Part shown: piece after piece, positions 34,660 through 42,129 of the stretch
Position numbering within the stretch: the first letter of the stretch is position 1
Layout of the letters: the number at the start of each line of letters is the position of its first letter
Assembly (NCBI GenBank): GCA_963811365.1
Contig: CAWEQW010000014.1
Span: 62,001-126,000 of the forward strand
Length of the DNA: 64,000 nucleotides
Direction of reading: 5' to 3'
Source of the DNA: CAWEQW01 sp963811365
GTDB taxonomy: Bacteria; Actinomycetota; Actinomycetes; Propionibacteriales; Nocardioidaceae
Made by a program: the position numbers and the translations under genes
The notes under the pieces: model-generated
What the model saw: the letters and a program-made list of their open reading frames with translations, nothing else
What the model was told of the DNA's origin: nothing
Databases searched by the model: none

Positions 34660-35865
34660 ATGAGCGGGGCGACACCCGAGAGGGTCGTCGTCGGGGTCGG
34701 GGCCGGGGCCGCCGGCTTCGCCGGTCACGAGCGAGGTGGCAGCCCCGGCCTGGCCACGCAGGACATGGTGCTCAACATCGGCCCGCAGCACCCGGCGACG
34801 CACGGCGTGCTGCGGCTGCGCCTGGTCCTGGACGGCGAGCGCATCGTCGAGTGCGAGCCGGTGATCGGCTACATGCACCGCGGCGCCGAGAAGCTGTTCG
34901 AGGTGCGCGACTACCGGCAGATCATCGTGCTGGCGAACCGCCACGACTGGCTCTCGGCGTTCTCCAACGAGCTCGGCGTCGTGCTCGCCGTCGAGCGGAT
35001 GCTCGGCATGGAGGTCCCGGTGCGCGCGGTGTGGGTCCGCACCCTGCTCGCCGAGCTGAACCGGGTCCTCAACCACCTCATGTTCATGGGCTCCTACCCG
35101 ATCGAGCTCGGGGCCATCACGCCGATGTTCTACGCGTTCCGGGAGCGGGAGACCATCCAGCAGGTGATGGAGGAGCTGTCCGGCGGTCGGATGCACTACA
35201 TGTTCAACCGCGTCGGCGGCCTCAAGGAGGACCTGCCCGCCGGCTGGCTGGACCGCTGCGCGGCGGCGGTCCGCGCGGTCCGCTCCCGGGTGCCGCAGAT
35301 CGAGGAGCTGATCTTCGGCAACGAGATCTTCCGGGCCCGGACCCGGGGCGTCGGCGTGCTCTCCCCGGAGCTCATCGAGGCGTACGGCGTCAGCGGGCCG
35401 ATCGCCCGCGCCTCAGGGGTGGACTTCGACCTACGCCGCGACGAGCCGTACCTCGGCTACCCGGAGCTGGCGGCGGACGGGGTGCTGCGGGTGGTCACCC
35501 GCGAGGAGGGCGACTGCCACGCACGGTTCGGCATGCTGCTCGACCAGGTGCAGGTGAGCCTCGACCTCGCCGAGGCCTGCATCGACCGGCTCCGGTCGCT
35601 GGAGCGCGGCCCGGTCAACGTGCGGCTGCCCAAGATCCTGCGCGCTCCCGAGGGCGCGACGTACGCCTGGACCGAGAACCCGCTCGGCATCAACGGCTAC
35701 TACCTGGTCTCGCGGGGCGAGAAGACACCGTGGCGGATGAAGCTGCGGACCGCGTCGTTCAACAACGTCGCGGTGCTGCCCGAGGTGCTGACCGGGTGCG
35801 TGGTCGCCGACATGGTGGCGATCCTCGGCTCGATGTTCTTCGTGGTCGGCGACGTCGACAAGTGA
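34660..35865 (+). CDS. orphan NADH-quinone oxidoreductase subunit D paralogue (NuoD2)
   Basis: A 401-residue homologue of complex I NuoD. The fold markers are clear: QHPATHGVLRLRL with the quinone-site His, GYMHRGAEKLFE, NRVLNHLMFMGSYPIELGA, MHYMFNRVGGL, and the C-terminal FVVGDVDK. But the block that holds the quinone-binding Tyr in complex I (usually D-R-L-D-Y) reads NRHDW here. No other nuo gene is present. This orphan form also occurs in Streptomyces (nuoD2), with the same Trp as I recall. It may have a role outside proton pumping, or be an alternative subunit. Start ATG 34660 has only a weak ribosome site. Confidence 0.85.
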   Translation: MSGATPERVVVGVGAGAAGFAGHERGGSPGLATQDMVLNIGPQHPATHGVLRLRLVLDGERIVECEPVIGYMHRGAEKLFEVRDYRQIIVLANRHDWLSAFSNELGVVLAVERMLGMEVPVRAVWVRTLLAELNRVLNHLMFMGSYPIELGAITPMFYAFRERETIQQVMEELSGGRMHYMFNRVGGLKEDLPAGWLDRCAAAVRAVRSRVPQIEELIFGNEIFRARTRGVGVLSPELIEAYGVSGPIARASGVDFDLRRDEPYLGYPELAADGVLRVVTREEGDCHARFGMLLDQVQVSLDLAEACIDRLRSLERGPVNVRLPKILRAPEGATYAWTENPLGINGYYLVSRGEKTPWRMKLRTASFNNVAVLPEVLTGCVVADMVAILGSMFFVVGDVDK

Positions 35866-35903
35866 GCGCCCGGTGAGCCACTGACGCGTTCACCGCCGCG
35901 GGC

Positions 35904-35917
35904 CGATCCCCGGATCG
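35904..35917. promoter_or_regulatory. 14-bp palindrome at the -35 position of the APS reductase/SQD1 gene
   Basis: CGATCC-CC-GGATCG (6-2-6) lies 15 bp upstream of a candidate -10, so it covers the place where a -35 element would be. A regulator bound here could control the gene. It could also be a short terminator for the nuoD-like gene. Confidence 0.35.
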
Positions 35918-35932
35918 CCGCGCTCAGAATGT

Positions 35933-35938
35933 TAGGAT
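35933..35938 (+). promoter_or_regulatory. candidate -10 element (TAGGAT) of the APS reductase/SQD1 gene
   Basis: TAGGAT is followed by a 39-nt stretch with GAGGAG 8 nt before the GTG start, so this gene has a normal leader and is not leaderless. Confidence 0.4.
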
Positions 35939-35977
35939 CCGCCGGCAAGGACGCTGTCGCAGTGAGGAGTCACACTC

Positions 35978-37990
35978 GTGGACTACCGCGATGCGCTGTC
36001 CGGCACCCTCGACGTGCTACGGGAGATCTCCACCGACTACGCGCCGGCCGTGCTGGCCAACGCCTTCGGCCCGGAGAGCATGGTCATGACGGACCTGATC
36101 TCCAAGCACGACCTGGACATCGACATCGTCAGCATCGACACCGGCCGGCTGCCGGAGGAGACCCACGCGCTCGCGCACAGCGTGCACCAGCGCTACGGCC
36201 CGGTGATCTCGGTGGTCACGCCGGACGCCGCCGAGGTGGCGAAGTGGACCGGGCGGCACGGCCAGAACGGCTTCTACGACGCCGTGGACCTGCGGATCGG
36301 CTGCTGCGAGGTGCGCAAGGTGCAGCCGCTGCGCAGCGTCCTGGCCGGCAAGCGAGCCTGGCTGACCGGTCTGCGCCGCGAGCAGTCCGCGCTCCGCAAG
36401 GAGCTCAGCGTGCAGGGCTGGGACGAGGGCTACGGGCTGCACAAGTTCAACCCGATGCTGGACTGGCAGACCGAGCAGGTGTGGGCCTACATCAAGGACC
36501 ACCGGGTTCCGTACAACAAGCTGCACGACCGCGGCTACGCGAGCATCGGGTGCGCACCCTGCACCCGGGCGATCTCGCCGGGGGAGGATCCCCGGGCCGG
36601 CCGCTGGTGGTGGGAGATGGACTCCGCCAAGGAGTGTGGGATCCACCTGGACCCCACGACCGGGAGGATGGCGAGGACCCGGTCCGGCGACCCGTCCGGC
36701 CCGGAGCAGGAAGCCGCCCCGGCCGAACGGCAGGAGCCGGCGAAGACAGAGCCGCGCGAGGCGGCGCCGACGGATGGCGAAGGGAAGCAGATGCGGGTAC
36801 TCATTCTGGGCGGGGACGGCTTCTGCGGGTGGCCGACCGCCCTGCACCTGTCCGCGCAGGGGCATGAGGTCGCGATCGTGGACAACCTGTCCCGGCGCAA
36901 CATCGACGTCGAGCTGGAGGTGTCCTCCCTCACGCCGATCCGACACATGGGCGAGCGGCTCCAGGCGTGGAAGGAGGCCTCCGGCAAGGAGATCGCGTTC
37001 CACAACATCGACGTGGCCGTGAACTACCAGCGGCTCCTCGACCTTCTGGTGGACTGGAAGCCGAACGCGCTCGTGCACTTCGCCGAGCAGCGGGCGGCGC
37101 CGTACTCCATGAAGACCAGCCGGCACAAGCGGTACACCGTCAGCAACAACCTCAACGCGACCAACAACGTCCTCGCGGCCGTCGTCGAGAGCGAGCTCGA
37201 CATCCATGTCGCGCACCTCGGCACGATGGGCGTCTACGGCTACGGGACCGCCGGGATGAAGATCCCCGAGGGATACCTGCAGATCAAGGTGGAGACCGAG
37301 GAGGGCCTCGTCGACCAGGAGATCCTCTACCCGGCGAACCCGGGGAGCATCTACCACATGACGAAGACCCAGGACCAGCTGCTGTTCGCCTTCTACAACA
37401 AGAACGACAGGGTGCGGGTCACCGACCTGCACCAGGGCATCGTGTGGGGCACGCAGACCCGCGAGACCAAGCTCGACGAGCGGCTGATCAACCGGTTCGA
37501 CTACGACGGGGACTACGGCACGGTGCTCAACCGGTTCCTGATGCAGGCGGCCATCGGCTACCCGCTGACCGTGCACGGCACGGGCGGCCAGACCCGCGCC
37601 TTCATCCACATCCAGGACACCGTCAAGTGCGTCCAGCTCGCCCTGGAGAACCCTCCGGAGCCCGGGGACCGGGTCCAGATCATGAACCAGATGACCGAGA
37701 CCCACCGGGTGCGCGACCTGGCGCAGATGATCTCCGACCGCACCGGCGTGGAGGTCGCCAACCTGCCGAACCCGCGCAACGAGGCGGACGAGAACGAGCT
37801 GCACGTCGCCAACGACCGGTTCCTGCACCTCGGCCTCTACCCGATCACCCTCAGCGAGGGGCTGATGGAGGAGGTCACCGACATCACCCGCAAGTACGCC
37901 GGCCGCTGCGACGAGGCGAAGATCCCCTGCGTGTCGGTCTGGAGCGCGGACGCGGCCGCCGCGCGCTCGCCGGAGCCCGCCTCCGTCTGA
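35978..37990 (+). CDS. fused APS reductase (CysH) and UDP-sulfoquinovose synthase (SQD1)
   Basis: A single 670-residue frame holding two enzymes. Residues 1-230 are an assimilatory APS reductase: CC at 109-110 and C-x2-C at 192/195 ([4Fe-4S] ligands), VTGLRR-like LTGLRREQS, and the catalytic ECGIH Cys at 220. A 40-residue Pro/Glu/Ala-rich linker follows. Residues 272-670 are SQD1: GGDGFCGW nucleotide loop (278-285), EQRAAPYSM, LGTMGVYGYG, and the YHMTK catalytic Tyr/Lys. Known chemistry: APS reductase yields sulfite, and SQD1 adds sulfite to UDP-glucose to give UDP-sulfoquinovose. The fusion therefore links producer and consumer of a reactive intermediate. An AAGGGA ribosome-like site precedes Met272 (36791), so a free SQD1 could also be made. 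Confidence 0.9.
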   Translation: MDYRDALSGTLDVLREISTDYAPAVLANAFGPESMVMTDLISKHDLDIDIVSIDTGRLPEETHALAHSVHQRYGPVISVVTPDAAEVAKWTGRHGQNGFYDAVDLRIGCCEVRKVQPLRSVLAGKRAWLTGLRREQSALRKELSVQGWDEGYGLHKFNPMLDWQTEQVWAYIKDHRVPYNKLHDRGYASIGCAPCTRAISPGEDPRAGRWWWEMDSAKECGIHLDPTTGRMARTRSGDPSGPEQEAAPAERQEPAKTEPREAAPTDGEGKQMRVLILGGDGFCGWPTALHLSAQGHEVAIVDNLSRRNIDVELEVSSLTPIRHMGERLQAWKEASGKEIAFHNIDVAVNYQRLLDLLVDWKPNALVHFAEQRAAPYSMKTSRHKRYTVSNNLNATNNVLAAVVESELDIHVAHLGTMGVYGYGTAGMKIPEGYLQIKVETEEGLVDQEILYPANPGSIYHMTKTQDQLLFAFYNKNDRVRVTDLHQGIVWGTQTRETKLDERLINRFDYDGDYGTVLNRFLMQAAIGYPLTVHGTGGQTRAFIHIQDTVKCVQLALENPPEPGDRVQIMNQMTETHRVRDLAQMISDRTGVEVANLPNPRNEADENELHVANDRFLHLGLYPITLSEGLMEEVTDITRKYAGRCDEAKIPCVSVWSADAAAARSPEPASV

Positions 37991-38015
37991 GGCCGTGCTC
38001 CGGACGTGCCGGTGC

Positions 38016-38057
38016 GACGCCGGGACGTGGCCGCTCCCGCGGCCCCGTCCCGGCGTC
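38016..38057. terminator. bidirectional terminator between SQD1 fusion and epimerase genes
   Basis: GACGCCGGGACG pairs perfectly with CGTCCCGGCGTC (12 bp) and an inner GGCCGC/GCGGCC stem continues it after one mismatch, with a 4-nt loop. It lies in the 71-bp gap between two convergent genes, so it can serve both. Confidence 0.75.
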
Positions 38058-38061
38058 TCGG

Positions 38062-38982
38062 TCAGGACGCAGTGGCGGTGAACCACTCCCAGGTCCGCCG
38101 TAGCCCGGCCTCGAGCGGGGTGACCGGGTCGAAGCCCAGGCTCCGCCTGGCCTTCGAGATGTCGCACCACGTGTCGCGGATCTCCCCGGCGCGGAAGCCC
38201 TCGTAGACCACGTCGAGGTCGCGACCGGTCGCCGCCCGCATCCCGTCCAGCAGCTCGTCGATCGTGGTGGGACCTCCGCTGCCGAGCTGGAACGCCCCCT
38301 GGGCGTCGCTCAGCACCGCCGACCCGATGACCTCGACCAGGTCGCCGACGTACAGGTAGTCGCGCTTCTGGCTGCCGTCGCCGTACACGACCAACGGCTC
38401 GCCGGCGATCAGGCGCTTGAAGAAGTGCGCGACGACCGAGCCCTTGTGGAACGACCGGGGCCCGTAGATGTTGGAGAACCGGAGCGCGCAGCAGCTCAGG
38501 TCGTACGAGCTGGCGTAGGCGCTCAGGTAGCCCTCGAGCATCAGCTTCGATGCTCCGTACGGCGAGGTGGGGTGCGGCGCCATCTCCTCGTGCACCGGTG
38601 GTGGCACCTCTCCCAGGATCGCCCCGCCGGTCGAGGCCGCGACCACGCGCCGCACGCCGAGCTCGCGGCAGAGCTCGAGGAGGTTGAAGGTCCCCACGAC
38701 GTTGTTGTCGAAGTTGTTCGCCGGATCCGAGATGCTGTCCATCACCCGCGTGTCTGCGGCGAGGTGTACGACGGCGTCCTGCCCCTCGAGGGCCGTGCGC
38801 AGGTCGTCGGTGTCGCGCAGGTCCCCCGAGATGAACCGGATCGCGTCCAGGTCGAGGTGCCGCCGGTCGCCCAGCGACTCGTTGTCGATGACCGTGACGG
38901 CCATGTCTCCGGCCGAGACCAGGTGGTCGACGAGGTGGCGACCGATGAATCCGGCACCGCCGGTGATCAGGACGTTTGTCAT
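38062..38982 (-). CDS. NAD-dependent sugar-nucleotide epimerase/dehydratase (GalE-like)
   Basis: A 306-residue extended SDR. ITGGAGFIGRHL is the NAD loop, VVHLAADTRV and the NVVGTFNLLE block are typical, and the catalytic set is a Ser/Thr in ASTGG and YGASK (Tyr-x3-Lys). The C-terminal region shows DYLYVGDLVEV and the substrate-binding FQLGSGGPTT. Likely substrate is a UDP- or dTDP-sugar; GalE, UDP-glucuronate epimerase or a dehydratase are all possible. GAAAGAGG precedes the ATG. It lies in the sulfur/glycan island and probably supplies a second sugar nucleotide. Confidence 0.85.
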   Translation of the reverse strand: MTNVLITGGAGFIGRHLVDHLVSAGDMAVTVIDNESLGDRRHLDLDAIRFISGDLRDTDDLRTALEGQDAVVHLAADTRVMDSISDPANNFDNNVVGTFNLLELCRELGVRRVVAASTGGAILGEVPPPVHEEMAPHPTSPYGASKLMLEGYLSAYASSYDLSCCALRFSNIYGPRSFHKGSVVAHFFKRLIAGEPLVVYGDGSQKRDYLYVGDLVEVIGSAVLSDAQGAFQLGSGGPTTIDELLDGMRAATGRDLDVVYEGFRAGEIRDTWCDISKARRSLGFDPVTPLEAGLRRTWEWFTATAS

Positions 38983-39011
38983 GAGCCTCTTTCCAGCCGT
39001 CGAGCCCCGCC

Positions 39012-40308
39012 GTGAACGGGCGCCTCCGTCGTCGCACCCTGCCACACCGGCACCCCGACGCGCACGGCCGCACGTTCGGAGCCGCATGCCACAATGGCGG
39101 CTTCCAGAGGACGGAAGCCCCCTCGGGGCCACCGTCGCCACAGCCGGACACGACCGTCCGCAGGACCAGGAGGCCGCCGACGACCACGCACGAGGTTCGC
39201 AGTCGGAGGCCGGGCACGGGAGCCGGAGCACCTGCCCCTGTCGAGCGGCCTGGCTTCCCCGTCGACGTCACGTTGCACATCGGCGCGCCGAAGACCGGCA
39301 CGTCCTCGATCCAGCACTTCCTGGACGTGCATCGTCAGCGGCTCGCGGAAGCCGGATGGCTCTACCCGCGCTCGCCTGGACGCACCCGGCACACCCGGCT
39401 GGGGCTGTACGTCAAGTCACCGGAGGAGCTCGAGCGGACGCCGGCCTGGCGACGGCTGGACGTCGAGAGCGTCGAGAGGTTCCGTGAGGGCTTCCGCCGC
39501 CGGCTGTTCCGCGAGGTCGAGCAGGCGCGCACCGACCACCTCCTGATGTCCGACGAGGCGCTCTACAGCCTGCCAGAAGCGGCGCTCGGCCGGCTGCGAC
39601 GGTTCGTCGACCGGATCGCCCGGACCCTCACGGTGGTGGTCTACCTGCGCCGTCAGGACGAGCACCTCCTGAGCCAGTACCAGCAGGAGGTCAAGGTCGG
39701 GGAGGTGCGCCGGCTGACCGAGTGGGCGTCGACCGACCTGGCGGCCGGCTACGACTACCAGACGCGCCTGGAGACCTGGCGGCGCGTCGTGGACCCGGAG
39801 CGGATCGAGGTGCGCCGGTTCCAGCGCGACGCCTTCGTGGGCGGCTCGCTGCTGCAGGACTTCGTCGAGGGCTGCGGGGTCGGCGTGACCGTCGACGACC
39901 TGGAGCCGACCGAGGACCGCAACGAGAGCCTGGCCGCCGATGCTGTCGAGTTCCTCCGGATCGTCAACCTGCACCACCTGGAGAACGAGCGGCTGGCCGT
40001 CGCCCTCATCGACAACCGGCCGCTCGTCGCGCCGGCTGGCCACCGCGTCGAGCGGGCCGACGCTCACGCTGCCCGAGCCGACGCTCGACGCGTTCATGGC
40101 GCGGTGGGAGCAGGGCAACGACGCGGTCGCCCGGACGTTCGTCCGCGACGGCGGCGAGCTCTTCACCACCCTCCGCTCCCTCCGCCGCGCCACCACCGAG
40201 CAGCGGCTCGACCTCGAGCGCTTCGAGGACCTGTTCGCCCGAGCCGAGCTCCCCGACGCCCTGCATGCTCCCCTGCGGCGGATCGCCGAGCGCGAGGCCC
40301 GACGATGA
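39012..40308 (+). pseudogene. sulfotransferase-like protein 1, frame broken by one extra base
   Basis: From about 39260 the frame encodes a P-loop sulfotransferase-like protein: LHIGAPKTGTSSIQ is the 5'-phosphosulfate loop and VVYLRRQDEHLLSQYQQ the 3'-phosphate region of PAPS binding. The frame breaks at about 40032 (GTCGCGCCGG). Dropping one C restores LVARLATASSGPTLTLPE and the end RRIAEREARR, which align without gaps to the next gene. The 5' end is also unclear: the only in-frame starts are a GTG at 39012, followed by 80 low-quality residues, and a TTG at 39273 inside the P-loop strand. It is coupled to the second sulfotransferase by ATGA. Either an assembly error or a fresh pseudogene. 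Confidence 0.7.
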
Positions 40309-41373
40309 GCAGGCTGCGAGACGTGACGCTGCACATCGGGTCGGGCAAGACCGGCACCACGTCGGTCCAGCACTTCCTGCACCGCAACCGGGCCAGGCTG
40401 GCCGAGCACGGCGTGCTGTTCCCCCGGTCGCCCGGCCCCCGGCGGCACGCCCGGCTGGGGCTCTACGCCCGCCCCGACTCGGAGCTGGAGGGCGAGATCC
40501 TCTGGCGCAAGGAGGAGCACGCGTCACCGGCGGCGTTCCGGGCCGACTTCGAGCACCGGTTCCTCGCGGAGATCGAACGGTCGGGGCTGCGCCGGATGCT
40601 GCTCTCCGACGAGGCGCTGTTCGGCTCGTCGTTGGAGACCGTCGAGGGGATGCGCGCCCTGATGAGGCGCGTCGCGCGCAGACTCCGGATCCTGGTCTAC
40701 CTGCGCCGGCAGGACGACCACCTGGCCAGCCGCTACCAGGAGGTGGTGAAGATCGGTGAGGTGCGCCGGCTGGCGGAGCGGGTGGAGCAGGTGGACTTCA
40801 GCTGGACCTACGACTACCACGCTCGGCTGCGGGCCTGGCAGCGGCTCGCTGCGCCCAACGGCTCTGGTCGTGCGGCCCTTCGAGGCGGACAGCTTCGTGG
40901 AGGGGTCGTTGTACCAGGACTTCCTCACCTCTGCGGGCATCGACATCCGGGCCGCCGACCTCGAGCCGGTCCAGCCGCGCAACGAGAGCATGGACGCCGA
41001 GTCCGTGGAGTTCCTGCGTCTGCTGAACCTCTGCCTCGTCGAGCAGGACGGTGCGAAGCCGGGCCTGATCCCGCACCGGCCGCTCGGCCTGCTGCTCGCC
41101 GAGCGTTCGACGGGTCCGACGCTGACGCTTCCGGACGCCGGCCTCGACGCGTTCATGGCCCAGTGGGAGGCGCCCAACCGCGCCGTGGCCCGCGACTTCC
41201 TCCCCGACGGCCGCGCAGAGCTGTTCCGGGCCCCGCGCAGGGCCCGCGAGACGACCGCGGTCCAGCGCCTGGACCCCGCGCGGCTCGACCACTTCGTCGC
41301 CATCGCCGACGTCCCGGAGCGGCTGCACGAGCCCCTGCGGCGGATCGCCGAGCGGGAGGCGCTGTCCGGCTGA
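40305..41373 (+). pseudogene. sulfotransferase-like protein 2, frame broken by one extra base
   Basis: A paralogue of the preceding gene, starting MSRLRDVTLHIGSGKTGTTSVQ (PAPS 5'-phosphosulfate loop at about residues 9-18) with ILVYLRRQDDHLASRYQE. The frame breaks at about 40854 (GCTGCGCCCAAC). Removing one C gives a 355-residue protein that continues TALVVRPFEADSFVEGSLYQDFL and ends RRIAEREALSG. Everything after the break is well conserved with gene 1, so coding constraint seems to persist. Expected role: transfer of sulfate from PAPS to a sugar hydroxyl or other acceptor. It converges on the GT2 gene with a 6-bp gap. Confidence 0.75.
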
Positions 41374-41379
41374 CCGGGG

Positions 41380-42129
41380 TCAGCCCCGGCGAACGCCGAG
41401 GGTGCGCACCCGGTCGATCGCCATGGCGGGCAGCGCCCTGACGATCGACCTGCGGTTGTTGCTCTCGGTCACCAGCGAGAGGTCCCGGCGGCGCTTGAAG
41501 ATGATCGTGTCCCGCGCCACGATGTGCCGCCATCCGGCCTCGAGGGTCTCGATGGTGAACTGGAAGTCCTGGTAGGACAGCCCGTTGGGCACGTCCCGGC
41601 TGACGTACGGGGTCTCCAGGTGCGCCTCGCGGGGCGCCAGGCACAGCGAGTCGTAGCAGTGCCTGATGTACAGGTAGTGCGGCGTGAACAGCGGTGAGTC
41701 CTGCGGCACGTTGACCAGCACCGCCCTCGTGCCGTCGAAGACGACGTTCAGCTCCGGGTGGGCGATCGCCCGCTCCCCCCGCTCCGCCGCGGCCCTCAGC
41801 GCAGCCACCCCCTCGACCAGCCAGTTCTCGCTGAACAGGTCGTCGGCGTCCAGGAACGCGACGTAGCGCCCGTCGAGCGCCGGGAGGAGCGCGTTGCGGA
41901 CCCTGCCGAGGTCGCCCTCGTCCATCACCTCGAGCTGCCAGTGCTCGAACCGCGGCTGCCGGAAGTACGCCGTCGTGGCCCGCGTGGCGGCGTCGAGCCC
42001 GATGACGGTCTGCACGGTGACGCCGGAGGCCCGGGCCGCCTCGACGGCGAGGTCGGCCGAGCGCATGGTCGGCCCGCACACGGCGGTCTCGTCGTGCGCC
42101 GTGACCACGACGCTGAGGTCGGTGCTCAT
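41380..42129 (-). CDS. family 2 glycosyltransferase
   Basis: A 249-residue GT-A fold enzyme. It starts LSVVVTAHDE, shows DEGDLGRVRNALLPALDGRYVAFLDADD (the DxD metal site in LDADD), and carries the late acceptor-side motif YQDFQF where many GT2 enzymes have a catalytic Asp/Glu. It is soluble or peripheral, with no TM segments. ATG overlaps the stop of the GT4 gene (ATGA), making it the last gene of a minus-strand glycosyltransferase operon. Donor and acceptor are unknown. Confidence 0.85.
   Translation of the reverse strand: MSTDLSVVVTAHDETAVCGPTMRSADLAVEAARASGVTVQTVIGLDAATRATTAYFRQPRFEHWQLEVMDEGDLGRVRNALLPALDGRYVAFLDADDLFSENWLVEGVAALRAAAERGERAIAHPELNVVFDGTRAVLVNVPQDSPLFTPHYLYIRHCYDSLCLAPREAHLETPYVSRDVPNGLSYQDFQFTIETLEAGWRHIVARDTIIFKRRRDLSLVTESNNRRSIVRALPAMAIDRVRTLGVRRG

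Noticed and set aside
36017..39301. 1094-codon open frame antisense to the APS reductase-SQD1 gene and spanning into the epimerase region
   Set aside because: It crosses a strong terminator and two unrelated genes, and its translation is low-complexity Arg/Gly/Val/His sequence, typical of antisense frames in high-GC DNA.
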